Shown here: positions 11,274 to 22,562 of the stretch, in pieces | Layout: each line of letters begins with the position of its first letter | Numbering within the stretch: position 1 is the stretch's first letter | NCBI GenBank assembly: GCA_903813345.2 | Contig: CAIIXF020000012.1 | Location: 30,843,001-30,907,000 of the forward strand | DNA from: Owenia fusiformis | Taxonomy: Eukaryota; Annelida; Polychaeta; Sabellida; Oweniidae | DNA length: 64,000 bases | Direction of reading: 5' to 3' | Notes under the pieces: generated by a model | What the model was told of the DNA's origin: nothing | Databases searched by the model: none | Seen by the model: only the letters and a program-made list of their open reading frames with translations | Program-made: the position numbers and the translations under genes

Positions 11274-11396
11274 CTTTCGGCCAATGCGCGTCGGTACAAT
11301 GCGCGTCGGTATAATGGGTTTCGGTATAATGCGCGAAGGTATAATGGGTTTCGGTATAATGCGCGTTGGTATAATGAGTTTCGGTATAATGCGCGG
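11274..11396. repeat. 15-bp tandem repeat arranged as 30-bp dimers
   Basis: Units alternate between CGGTATAATGCGCGN and CGGTATAATGGGTTT. There are about eight monomers with point changes. The array abuts the large palindrome at 11406. Confidence 0.9.
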
Positions 11397-11405
11397 ACCC
11401 CAAGC

Positions 11406-11944
11406 TCACTGGTGAACCACTCGATTACGCTGGTTACCGAAACGGTTCGTTTTGGTAACAAAATGTCGGAACGTCGAAGGTACGATTTTTCTCTTTTCCT
11501 TACTTCACACGTTGTAGGCAGAATTCCCACGACATTTTTTAACACAAACGTGTATCAGTGTCATATGTTTAAGAAAATGTACATATGTGCGAACAAATAG
11601 TTCAGAAGACAACAGAATCGTCGATTTAATTCTTCGCCTAAGTTACATAAACGGTTTTTCGAAAAACAGTTAAGATCTGCACTTTTAACCCAAACCGTTT
11701 ATGTAACTTAAGTGAGGAATTAAATCGACGATTCTGTTGTCTTCTGGGCTATTTTTTCGCAAACATGAACTTTTTCTAAAACATATGATACTGATACACG
11801 TTTGTGAGAAAAAACGTCGTGTGGATTCTGCCTACAACGCGTGAAATAAGGAAAAAAGAAAAATCGAACCATCGACGTTCCGACATTTTGTTACCAAAAC
11901 GAACCGTTTCGGTAACCAGCGTAATCGAGTGGATCACCAGTGAA
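11406..11944. mobile_element. Large near-perfect palindrome (~540 bp fold-back element)
   Basis: The outer ends TCACTGGTGAACCACTCGAT and ATCGAGTGGATCACCAGTGA are inverted copies. The arms (11406-about 11665 and about 11690-11944) match for most of their length, including GTTACCGAAACGGTTCGTTT, GTTGTAGGCAGAAT, ACACAAACGTGTATCA and GAATCGTCGATTTAATTC. A loop of about 30 bp lies between them. The open frames in each arm mirror one another and are not taken as genes. Confidence 0.85.
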
Positions 11945-12475
11945 GCTATTGAAGAAATGAGAAATGTCCTAACTCGTCACTTAAGTCGAAAAGGACGTTG
12001 GGTAACTCACAATTATATGAAGAACCAAAGGATTATCCCCGATCATCCTGATATAAAATCAGGAATTATACTTTTTGGGAACTGAGGGATGACCTGAAAC
12101 TTACTCTCAACCCATCAATAGGCTATGTCTTGAATTCCATTAGTAAAATAGTTTTGGCCCGAACAATCAGCATAGTAGTTTTAATAAATATATGTACCAC
12201 GTCAACAGTCCCAAACTAGGCTAAATGTAAAAGAAAATGTTATCTACCCAACACAAGAAAAGATATTTCACTTTTTGTGATTTTGTAACATGGGGTCTAT
12301 GGTTAAGCTCCCGACCTAGGTCACATTTCAAAGTAGATTAAATTTTCAAAGTTGGTTTAACCGCATTTCTAGATGCAAAATTAGACTTCGAATATTATAT
12401 CCCTTTAACTAAATTTTGAATACTTAAAGAAGTAAATCTAGTTTATTGTTAAATAGCCTAATGACATTTCATGTA

Positions 12476-13106
12476 CAGGGTGTCCAATAAATAAGGTGAA
12501 AGACATTGTAACTTTCTTAATATTGCACCAAGGAGGATTGGCTCCCAGAGTGCACCACCGATATTCTGTCCCATATATGGGTATGTCGTAATACAAAATT
12601 CGAATTCAAACAGCCGCCATTTTGTTCACTTCAACATTTAAATCGTGAATTTTGGTCTTATTTCCAAACGAAAAATTCCAAAACTCACAAGAAATGATCG
12701 AGATATTGGTTCGAATCTTTTGAACTGTTTATTTTGAATTTATAGTCGGTTTTAATTTCAGAAAATAACGACATTTCGACGTTTTCATTGTTGGAAAATA
12801 TCGAGTTTCGATCCTGGGAGCCAATCCTCCTTGATATTGCACCAATCTTGATGAAATTTTCAGAGTTTGTAGCTCAAACCTTTTTACCTCTATTCCGTGA
12901 ATTTAAAGCGTCTTCTATTTGATTGGCCAGAGTTGTGGTTGCTATAGCAACCAAAACAACAAAAAGGCGGGGCAAGTTTGTTTACGTCACAACTTTCAAA
13001 AACATATTAATTCTTTCTGATAGCTTTATTCATACTCCCAAGTCTATTACTACCGCAAATACAATATAAAAACAGTCCTATTTCACCTTATTTATTGGAC
13101 ACCCTG
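12476..13106. mobile_element. Tc1/mariner-type MITE (~630 bp) with TA target duplication
   Basis: The left terminus CAGGGTGTCCAATAAATAAG is matched by its complement at the right end (CTTATTTATTGGACACCCTG). TA flanks both sides (12474-12475, 13107-13108). TTGGCTCCCA near 12539 and TGGGAGCCAATCCTCCTT near 12816 add an internal inverted match. No transposase is seen. Confidence 0.9.
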
Positions 13107-14305
13107 TAGGTTACTTTATACTAGATCCAAACATGACCGTTCCAATTGAGTTCCATTGTAGTTAATTTTGTCTCTCATGCCCGCGTAGCCAGCTAAACAA
13201 TGCAGTTCATTTTTTCTAAATTCCAGGGGATTCTTTGAGTATTCATAGCATACTCCTGGCAACGGGCCTCGTGAGGAAAATATATTTACATCCTATGCTG
13301 CCTACCCCACTTCTTATCTATGTGTGCAAATATCATCTTCCAACTCTCAAATAAAAACGAACGCATTTCAAATAATCAGAATACAGTGGAATATCTAGAT
13401 CGTCGTCCATTCTATGCCAAAAGTGAACTTAAAAGCTACAGCTTGGTCTGTAAAACTTAAAAAACTGACACTAGAAAAATCTTCGAAAAACTAGAAATAC
13501 GTTACAAACAAGCAAATAAACAAACTACGAACGAACGGCAACCAAACGCACAAGATAACCTTTGCTTGATACTGACCACTTACAGGGTGGGTCAAAAAAG
13601 TAGTACACTTTTATATTTAGGATGTACTCAAAATTAAAGCAGAACTGTGTGTGAATCCTTTCAAAATCATGCAATATTTATTTTCAATTTTTGCAAGCAC
13701 CTTCAAAATCGAAAATGCAAAAATAAATTCAGAACTGTTAGATCTTTTCGAAAAAGGCACGACATGGAATAATGAAAGTAAAACAGATTGTAAAATTGTA
13801 ACAATTTTTCGAAACTTCTCATTTCGCCTCGTAGATAGCGTTCTCGCTGAACTATTAAAGAACATAAAATTCTTTATAAAGAGCAACTATTTCTTCGCTT
13901 AAAACAGCAATAAACTACACATAAAACTCAGTAAATATAGACTTCTAGTACAGTTTATTCAACGGACGCTATCAAAAGACGTTTAAATGCAAATGAGCCA
14001 CTTTTTTATTCACTTATTGAGGTTAAACGTTGTGAAGTTCAATGCCGAAAATATGTGTAAAAATCAGATAAATATAACACCGTGTAATACAGCTGGAAGT
14101 GTAAAGGAAACTTTTTTAAAGTAGAAAAATGGCTGTTAAAATGCATCAGCAGTATGTCACAATTGGTATGAACAGCCTTTAAAATACGAAACTACCACAA
14201 CCAGGACGATGAACAAATTCAGTTTTGCTATAAATACTGAAGACGTTCCTAGATGATTTGGTAAAGGTTCTTCAAGAAATATTGTGTTGGCAGCAGTTGC
14301 CCAAA
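13107..14305. other. No gene recognised upstream of UNC93
   Basis: CAGGGTGGGTCAAAAAAGTA at 13584 resembles a mariner terminus, but no matching right end is visible. The overlapping open frames on both strands at 13617-13902 have no recognisable similarity. The promoter and 5' UTR of the UNC93 gene should lie in the last few hundred bases. Confidence 0.5.
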
Positions 14306-17300
14306 ATGTCACACACAAGCGATACCGAAGTGTCGGGATCGGTCGAACCAATCATACGCCATCCGATGAGATCTACAAGGCAGATACCCTTACCCGCACC
14401 CCAACCTGTAAATAACAAATCGAAACCAACGAAAGAACTATCACCAGCGGAGGCAAAACGCAAGCAATTAAAAGTATGGAAAAATGTGCTTGTCGTTGCA
14501 GTCGCCTTTTTGATGAACTTCACAGCATTTCAGTCGCTTTCGAATCTCCAAAGCAGTTTAAACAGAGAGGAAGGTCTAGGAGTTGCCGGCCTCTCAGTCG
14601 TCTACGCTGCTCTTGTTATATCATGCATGTTCCTGCCGACGATCCTTATTAAGAATATCGGCTGTAAATGGACGATTATGTGTTCCCTTTTGACGTACGC
14701 GGCGTACATCGCCGCTAACTTTTACGCCACTTGGGGTACCATCATCCCCGGGGCGATCATTCTGGGATTAGGGGCGGCGCCTTTATGGTCTGCTAAATGT
14801 ACTTATTTAACAGAAACAGCCGAGGAATACAGTGGGATAACCAAGGAAACGACAGAAGCTGTCATTAACAGATTCTTTGGCGTATTCTTTTTTATATTTC
14901 AGTCAGGTAAAGACTTGTAAAAGTTGTTTCAATCATTTGACTATTTTGTGCTCGTATTATTCATTCTGATGGTCTTTGAAAAACTCCAAAATATCATGGA
15001 AAGAGTTTTTATATTTTTCAGTTATTTTACAAGAACTATAGGATAAAATTACATGGGTAGGTTGTAGACATCTTTGCACATCTTTTCTCTTTGAATCGTT
15101 TATATGAATAGATGATATAAAAAAATCATTTATACCACCATCTCTCTGTAAACCTACAGGGTGTTCCAAAACTGCCAATATTTTCAATTTTTTAAAACAA
15201 TTTCAGGTCAGATATGGGGGAATTTGATATCTTCTCTGGTGCTTACCAAACTGCCAGAGAATGGAACGGACGTCATTCCAGAGTACATTTTACAAAACTG
15301 CGGAGCCCAGTACTGCCAAGAGCCAGAAGATAATTCAAATAGTAATCTAGAGAGGCCAGAATTATCCCAGGTTAGACCTCTTAAATGTTCAGGATGGCAC
15401 AACTATGTGTTTTATTTTGTTTTGGTAGTGGATACTGGAGAATTTCAACAAGTGAATAATGTTTAATAGTGTATAAACTGTTGTTTACCTTCGTGTTTAT
15501 TGTGATGTTTTGTTTACATTCATGTTTACACACTATGTTGTTTACATTAAGTGTACATCGTTTACATTTATATCTACATACGAGTAGGTGTACGTCTATG
15601 GGTGTTATGGTATTTTGTTTACATGCATGTTTACAAACTGTGGTGTTTACATACCGTGTAGTTTATATTCAGTATATGATGTGTTGTGTATACATGATGC
15701 GTTGTTTACAAACTGTGGTGTTTACATACCGTGTAGTTTATATTCAGTATATGATGTGTTGTGTATACATGATGCGTTGTTTACAAACTGTGGTGTTTAC
15801 ATACCGTGTAGTTTATATTCAGTATATGATGTGTTGTGTATACATGATGCGTTGTTTACAAACTGTGGTGTTTACATACCGTGTAGTTTATATTCAGTAT
15901 ATGATGTGTTGTGTATACATGATGCGTTGTTTACAAACTGTGGTGTTTACATACCGTGTAGTTTATATTCAGTATATGATGTGTTGTGTATACATGATGC
16001 GTTGTTTACAAACTGTGGTGTTTACATACCGTGTAGTTTATATTCAGTATATGATGTGTTGTGTATACATGATGCGTTGTTTACAAACTGTGGTGTTTAC
16101 ATACCGTGTAGTTTATATTCAGTATATGATGTGTTGTGTATACATGATGCGTTGTTTACATACTGTGGTGTTTACATACCGTGTAGTTTACATTCAGTTG
16201 TTTATGATGTGTGGTGTATACATGTGTTGTTTACATTGATGTTTACATACTTTGTTTACATTCATGTTTACATACTGTTGTGTTTACATACCGTGTAGTT
16301 TACATTCAGGTGTATATGATATGTGGTGTATACATGATGTGTTGTTTACATTCATGTTTACATACTGTGGTGTTTACATAATGTGGTGATCACATTCAGG
16401 TGTACATGCTGTGTGGTATCTACCTCTCATGTTCTTTACTGTCCTCAGTCATCACTGCAATTTTCCTGGACAACCTTAAATCAAAGCCTGATGATATAAC
16501 CATGGTTACCAAACAACAAGATCCAGTCACAGAACCAAGTACCTCAGGAAGTATATCTACATTAACAACAGTGTATGCTTCAAATGATTTATCAACGAAT
16601 TCTGTAGATGATGGTGAAAATGCAAGCAATGGGCATGAGATTGTTGAATTTGATGCATCTAAGGTTAGTTCTTCTTTACTCTTTTTAAATCATTTTTATT
16701 AAGTACTTTTGTGATACAGTACATGCATACTGAGGTATCTGTCTCCATGATTGCATAACATGTCACCTCAAACAAGATAAAGTGCTCACCATAAATAAAT
16801 GACACCTGGATTTTCTATCACCATTTCCAGACCATGGTGATTTGAGACTTCATACTTTCCAATAATGTCTAGATACACATCCCTTAAGTTTTGTAAATTT
16901 TACATTTTGTATACTCTCATCCACTGATGTACGAGTATAGCCTCTTGAAAATTATTTTCTTTTTAACATGGGAAATCCTCACTTCAGCAAATCCAGGTGT
17001 CATTTATTTATGGTGAGCACTGTATATGGTTGAACTATACCTTCTATTGAAGCTTAGCAACGTTGTTTCTTTATTAGCATTTTCAAGCTGGTTTATGTTT
17101 GAAATGTTCCATTAAGTATGAAAACGAATCATTTAAAATAGTCATTCATGTTGCCAAACTTTTTAGGGGAGTGTGCACATCTAAGAATATTAAGCATATA
17201 ATATATATATTTTCAAATATGCCATAATCCATTTTATTTAGGAAAATCTGATAAAGACCGAATCTTGTTGGAAGAGATTGAAACCGCAGTATTTGATAGC

Positions 17301-18833
17301 CACATTAAGGCACATGAAACATAGGAGTCAGCTATTGTTGATCCCGTTGACAATATACAGTGGACTGGAACAGGCTTTTCTGGCCAGCGACTACACCAAG
17401 GTACTTGGAAAGGGGCCAGCTTACAACTTGTAACTATAATAGCAGACTTTTTGTGAGAAATGAATTATTACAAGGCATTAACATGCAAAATGTCACTACC
17501 TGCTATTTGTTACAGACACCAACTCCAAACACCAAGCTCTGAACACCAACTGCCAAACACGGTCCACCATAAGTGGAGACTAAAACAATATGTCACCGCT
17601 TATGGTGGTGACATAAAATGATCTAATAATAGATTAGAGTAATTAGAGATTCATAAATACTCATTCTAAATCCCAACTTTGCCCATTTCATTCATATATA
17701 TTCTCTTGCTACAGGCCTATGTGAGCTGTGCCTTGGGAATATGGATGGTTGGCTATGTCATCATATGTTTTGGAGTCACAAATGCACTTTGTTCTTTGAT
17801 ATTTGGAAGACTAGTTAAGTATGTTGGACGAATACCATTCTTTGTACTTGGTGAGTAAATTGATCCATCAGGGGGCCATGAACAGAAAGTTTGTCAAGTT
17901 AAGAATTTGTAAAGTCCATTTTTCTCTAACTGTGACATCATTATATCCATGGTTACAATTGATTTACGAATTCTTAACTTTGCAAAGTTTCTGTTAATGA
18001 CCCCCTGTTCGTTTCTTGCATTTATTAAACTTGCCAATATACCAATAATATGGAAATCTGCTCCATAAAATTATTCTTTTTAAGCAATTAGTAGAGGCAT
18101 TGACATGTGACAAATTGTCACTGTCCCGCAGCAATAACTGAAGTGTAACCAACTGTTACAGACACCAAATATCTGTCACAAGAAATGGTATCTAGACACT
18201 ATGATACACCATAGTGGTGACATAAATACTACTGAAACAATTATTGTCGGCTATTTTGACTCTTGAGCAGGCAGGCAATTTGAAATGCCAGTGCTATCAG
18301 TACACATGTGATTTGGGAAAGATATCAAACTTAAGAATCTAACTTTTTATGAGAACAGCACATGATATTTTTTCCAACTTCAGCCCAATTTTTTTTAACT
18401 TACAGGTGCAGTACTGAACTATGGTGTGCAAATAACCTTGTTGATATGGCAACCATCAGCCAATCAGCTGGCTGTATTTTTTGCCATGTCAGCATTATGG
18501 GGAATGTCAGATGCAGTTTGGCAGACTCAGATCAACGCCCTCTATGGGAGCATTTTCACCAGTAAATCAGAACCAGCATTTGCGAACTATCGCTTATGGG
18601 AATCTCTCGGTTTTATCATAGCGTATGCCTACAGTAATTTCTTATGCATTTCCACTAAAATCTACATTCTTATGACTATTTTGACAGTTGGTATGATAAG
18701 TTATGGATTTTTAGAATTTCGTGAGCGAAGAATTGCCAAATTGAATCGTATGGAAGAACTCAGGGAGGAAGCTTACAGTAATCCTGCCATGGACTGGAAA
18801 GATTATGGAACTGTTTATGAAACGAATATCTAA
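14306..18833 (+). CDS. UNC93-like membrane protein (UNC93A family), six exons
   Basis: Exons 14306-14906, 15207-15370, 16400-16663, 17242-17400, 17715-17850 and 18406-18833 join with consistent phases to 583 aa. The ATG at 14306 (CCAAAATGT) is the first in frame. Residues 1-57 are a polar cytosolic tail, and hydrophobic helices begin at about 58. Family hallmarks are NFTAFQSLSNLQSSLN (71-86), GLGAAPLWSAKCTYLT (154-169), SVITAIFLDNLKSK early in exon 3 and LIPLTIYSGLEQAFLASDY in exon 4. A Ser/Thr/Asp-rich loop lies at about 290-340. UNC93 proteins have a 12-helix MFS-like fold; UNC93B1 chaperones Toll-like receptors and worm UNC-93 regulates a K+ channel. The closest match looks like UNC93A, whose role is unclear. 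Intron 2 carries a 75-bp minisatellite touching exon 3. Confidence 0.9.
15480..16399 (+). repeat. 75-bp minisatellite in UNC93 intron 2, ending at the exon-3 acceptor
   Basis: Seven identical 75-bp units run from 15629 to 16153, with degenerate copies on both sides (15480-15628, 16154-16399). Each unit contains GTTTATATTCAG followed by TATATGATGTGTTGTGTATA. The real exon-3 junction is ATCACATTCAG|GTGTACATGCTGTGTGG, and a flanking copy at 16300-16345 reads TTTACATTCAG|GTGTATATGATATGTGG. The units therefore resemble the splice acceptor plus the first ~40 bp of the exon. Because 75 is a multiple of three, long open frames run through the array without being genes. Confidence 0.92.
16780..17022. 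mobile_element. 243-bp MITE with ~33-bp perfect terminal inverted repeats
   Basis: AGTGCTCACCATAAATAAAT then GACACCTGGATTT at the left is repeated exactly, inverted, at the right. TA lies on each side (16778-16779, 17023-17024). It sits in UNC93 intron 3. A TA target and short non-coding interior fit a Tc1/mariner-derived MITE. Confidence 0.9.
17471..17620 (+). repeat. TGTCACC hairpin-ended dispersed repeat, copy 3
   Basis: In UNC93 intron 4. It has the full layout GGCATTAACATGCAAAATGT, TTGTTACAGACACCAACTCC, repeated AACACCA blocks and the terminal hairpin TGTCACCGCTT / ATGGTGGTGACA. Confidence 0.7.
17869..18007. mobile_element. Short fold-back element with CAGGGGG termini
   Basis: CAGGGGGCCATGAACAGAAA with the following GTTAAGAATT pairs with AATTCTTAACTTTGCAAAGT and the terminal GACCCCCTG. 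The arms are about 50 bp with a 40-bp loop. It lies in UNC93 intron 5. No target duplication could be identified. Confidence 0.8.
18091..18230 (+). repeat. TGTCACC dispersed repeat, diverged copy 4
   Basis: It keeps GGCATTGACATG, AACTGTTACAGACACCAAAT and the terminal ACCATAGTGGTGACATAAA. The middle has diverged. Confidence 0.5.
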
Positions 18834-18889
18834 ATACTGTAGACTAAACAGATATAGGGTTTTCTTCCCCTATTGTCTGGTATTTGAAA

Positions 18890-18895
18890 AATAAA
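18890..18895 (+). promoter_or_regulatory. Probable polyadenylation signal AATAAA
   Basis: AATAAA about 57 bp after the UNC93 stop codon, followed by an A-rich stretch. Confidence 0.6.
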
Positions 18896-19639
18896 AAAAC
18901 ATAAACCATGTAGTTTTTTCTGTCCCAGTCATAGTTTGAATTTGGCAGATTTTAGATGAAGAAATTTTATTAGGGCCATTGTACTTACATTATTAACTTA
19001 AAGATCGTTGGCATCAAAATGTATCCATACATACAGTACAACTGGTATATAGTGAACACCTATGGAGCCTCAATAATGTGTTCACTGTAGGTAGGTGTTC
19101 ACTACATAGAGGGTAATTTATGCAGAAGTCAGTAGAGTATGTGCGGGGGAAGGTTGTCCACTAGAGACAGACAGACAGGTGATCACTAGAGAGAGGTGTT
19201 CATTAAGACACACCTAATCACTCTCTTCTTCCCTATTTTGCTAAATCAGTATGCCAGAACAAAACAATCCAATATTTTACTATTAAATTTACCTTCTATT
19301 CATTTCAAGTTTTTTTTAATGATTCCAAATGGAAGGATGAGTAATTTACAATATTTACAATGTAAGGCCACACAAGGTTAATTCTCTGTTTAACTCCCTG
19401 TAGTGGATGTTCAACATCGTTTTAACTTTGGACAGCCTTATGTACAAATGATGGGGAAATACAATAATTACATCTTACAAAATATAAATCTGCTATTCAT
19501 TCCAGTTAGTACAATAATTTTCATATATACATATGACTTAAGTACAGAAAGCAAATTTCTTTTCAGTATACAGTAAAACCCGTGCAAGATGGATCACTCA
19601 TGGTTCCACCAGTGTTTTATTTATGCCTTATATGTTCCA

Positions 19640-19925
19640 CTTATTGGGGTTTAATTTACTTGGAGTCCATAGGTCAAATAGTTTGAACTGTTCCACTTAC
19701 AATGGAGTTCCGCTTACGAAGGTGTTCCACTTACGACAGTGTTGCACTTACGACAGTGTTTCACCTACGAAAGTGTTTTACTTACAAAGGTGTTCCACAT
19801 ACGAGAGTGTTCCACTTACAAAGTGCTCAACTTGCAACCATATTCCACTTACAACAGTGTTCCACTTACAAAGGTGTTCCACTTACAAAGTGATTCACTT
19901 AAAAAGGTGTTCCACTTCACAAATT
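19640..19925. repeat. ~18-bp tandem repeat downstream of UNC93
   Basis: Degenerate copies of GTGTTCCACTTACAAAG and GTGTTCCACTTACGACA recur. An unrelated GTGTTCACT-rich stretch lies just upstream at 19050-19200. No gene is seen between 18834 and 27089. Confidence 0.8.
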
Positions 19926-20194
19926 TTCTGTATTTTGATGTTCACATATTTCTTCAGTTTAGCTTGTTCACCAATCTTCAAATGTTCCAGATTCACTCCT
20001 GTGAGATGTTTCAAATAAAGCAATTTTAATACATGATTAAAGACTAAATGCTATGTAAGAGGCAAAGTAAACGTTGTATTGTTATGTAAGAGGCAAAGCC
20101 AGTATTCACAAATGGTGAAGCAAACTTAAATAGGCGAGGCAAAACATAATTTCAGTTTCAGTCAACAAAATGTTTAATAAATAAAATCTTAATT

Positions 20195-20287
20195 TATTTC
20201 TGAAAAATATCTTTAAAATATTTTTCTGAAAAATATCTTTAAAATATTTTCCTGAAAAATATCTATAAAATATTTTTCTGCAAAATT
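20195..20287. repeat. 27-bp tandem repeat, three copies
   Basis: Three copies built on CTGAAAAATATCTTTAAAAT followed by ATTTTTC, differing at a few bases. Confidence 0.9.
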
Positions 20288-20344
20288 TTGCTGAGCTTGT
20301 ATATCTCAACATCAGAGTTTAGCACCCTGACACTCAACAAGCAC

Positions 20345-20445
20345 CTGTGACTAATTCCGTCACATAAAAGCACTAATTTAGTCACACAAAAGCACTAATT
20401 CTGTCACATAAAAACACTAATTTAGTGACATAAAAGCACCTAAGC
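20345..20445. repeat. ~22-bp tandem repeat, four copies
   Basis: Four copies of CTAATT(T/C)(A/C)GTCACATAAAAGCA. Sites are polymorphic between copies. Confidence 0.85.
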
Positions 20446-21029
20446 CTTGGGATATAACCAACCAGATTTTAAAATAAAACAATAATTTTACATCTCTATG
20501 TACTTTGTACATCAATAATTAACTTGAGTGATTCACTCACTTATATATGTCCTTTTATTTAAAAAAAACTTCATAAAAATATTTCTTCACTTTCCTTGCT
20601 GATTTTACTCATTGCTGATCAACCCCAAAGTATCTCGTCTATGACGTCATAATCATATCTGACCAACCCCAGTATATCTCGGGATGGTGTTCAATAATTG
20701 TCACACAATTTGTTCCAATAATCTTACCAAATATTGAAGGGGTCAATGGAGGACATGGTTGGGTGCAATTGAAATATATTGTCATTGGCTTAACAATTGC
20801 ATAAAACAGCAAAGAGGTTGTCGATACAGTCCATTTTATGCTTTTATAAATTTAAAACAGGCCATTTTGATCAATTTTTCATCAAAATGGCCAGTCACCA
20901 GCTCAAAACCTTCAAAATAGCTTTGGCCAGCAATGAGTTTAGGAAGATACACAGGATAAGAATATTTATGAAATGTGGAGCAAAAGCACCATTGACCCTG
21001 TTGACATTTTCTTATATGAAGTCCCTGTC

Positions 21030-21240
21030 CAGTGATGTCCCTAGCATTTAGGCAAGTGGGCGCAGCACCCGCTTGAGATTTTGAAATTAGGCTAATGCAA
21101 CGACGTGAAAATCCATTTGCATCCACTTGAAAATTAGAAAAATCATGGAAAATTGGCATATTTTGACCAAATTTGGTCTGAATTGTGAAAATGAGAATTT
21201 TGCACACAGCTGAGAAAAAATCCTGGGGAGATCACCGCTG
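21030..21240 (+). mobile_element. CAGTGATCTCCC-ended MITE, copy 1
   Basis: Starts CAGTGATGTCCCTAGCATTT and ends TCCTGGGGAGATCACCG. The interior shares GGCATATTTTGACCAAATTT and AAGTGGGNGCAGCACCC with copies at 40915 (inverted) and 63480. The shared inverted ends (CAGTGATCTCCC) indicate a small non-autonomous DNA transposon family. Confidence 0.8.
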
Positions 21241-21339
21241 TCATGTAATTTTCTTGCCTACACTGTGTTCTTCATAAATCTCCCTGGACGTCTAATATTC
21301 TGCATAATATTTCACTTTTTTATTTTCTGTTCTATAAAT

Positions 21340-21610
21340 AATCACACTTGTAATTATGGTAGTTCATAGATTATGGTATTTCACAATTGCTGAAATCATG
21401 ACAAATAATGATGACTGCAAATATGATACATCACAGTCAAGATTATGGTAGTTCACAAATGCTGTTATAGTCAATCATGGTTACCATACTATGGTAATTC
21501 AAAACTGTTCTTATAGTCAATCATGAATACCAATCACAACTGCAAATATGGTACATCACAATGACCATTATGGTAGATCAGCACAATTACCATTACCATG
21601 GTACATCACA
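21340..21610. repeat. Degenerate ATGGTA(G/C)TTCACA repeat region
   Basis: Irregular recurrence of ATTATGGTAGTTCACA, TATGGTACATCACAATGACC and CAATCATG motifs with variable spacing. It has no coding potential. Confidence 0.55.
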
Positions 21611-22204
21611 ATACTTCAAGTCCTTGTGAAGCCACCAGAGTCGTCTTGTTTACTTTCCAAAGAAAAAGCTGGGATTTTCACCTCAAACATAGAGCCTCCA
21701 GGTTTTTCTAATTTAAAAGTCCCCCTGGAAAACAAAACAACCAACATTTTATAGTGCACTGTACAAACTATCCATGATTTATCTAAAGGTTTGGGATATC
21801 GTATGATTATAAGGAATTTTACTTTTATCCAAAAGGAGATATGATTGATATTCCAAAGTTAACATTTCATTGCTCAATTGTTGAATTTTTTAGTATCAAA
21901 TTCACTTGATAGTTGGGGTTGCCGAAGGATATTTTTAAATTAACAAAATTCTTAACATGGTATATCTTGGGATTATGGCATAACAAATATTCCATCAACA
22001 ATTTCATTGTCCAAACACAAGTTTTTTTCAACCAGTTTTGCTGTGGTCATCGAGAGGAAAACCTAAAGAAACCTAGTATTAAATCTTCATTAAAACTAGA
22101 CTAAACCTAGAGCAAAAATGGCAAATTACACATTATGAGTCTGAGCCTAAAAGGATAAAATGGCCAAAATAAGATGAAAAGTATTGACAATGATAGTCTT
22201 ACAG

Positions 22205-22402
22205 GCCCCTAACCAGGATTTGCCAAGGGGGGTTCACTTTTTGAAAAATTCCAGGGGGGGTTCACTTGTGACAATTTTGTACCAAAAATGGCCAAAATCA
22301 CTTAAAAAGTGCTCAGAATGGTGAAAAAACTGCATGATTTTGAAAGATTTTTTGGCCAGGGGGGATTCACTCGAACCCATTGAACCCCCTGGCTACGGGC
22401 CT
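22205..22402. repeat. Dispersed repeat with inverted GGCCCGTAGCCAGG-like ends
   Basis: Begins CAGGCCCCTAACCAGGATTT and ends CCTGGCTACGGGCCTG, so the termini are inverted. The interior has GGGGGGTTCACTTGTGACAA and CACTTAAAAAGTG. A diverged copy lies at 50540-50730, and the terminal motif CCGTAGCCAGGGGAACCCC also occurs at 723-742. Confidence 0.65.
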
Positions 22403-22562
22403 GTCTTAAACTACGTAAGCATGAAGCATTCTACTCATTTCATATATGTCATAATTTTTTAAACAGTATTTACAAAATGACTTATATAAAATAAAAATAT
22501 TTATGTGTTTTGGAGATCAATAGATATTCATACAGTCAAATCAATCTCGTAATTGATGTATA

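Noticed and set aside
13617-13902. Overlapping open frames of 83 and 89 codons on opposite strands
   Set aside because: No family similarity, no splice context and near-mirror reading. Treated as chance in AT-rich DNA beside a mariner-like end.
15469-16298. Two overlapping repetitive open frames of ~240-256 codons
   Set aside because: Artefact of the 75-bp minisatellite in UNC93 intron 2.
22034-22104. Possible exon after a pyrimidine tract near 22020
   Set aside because: No recognisable protein similarity and no paired splice sites.
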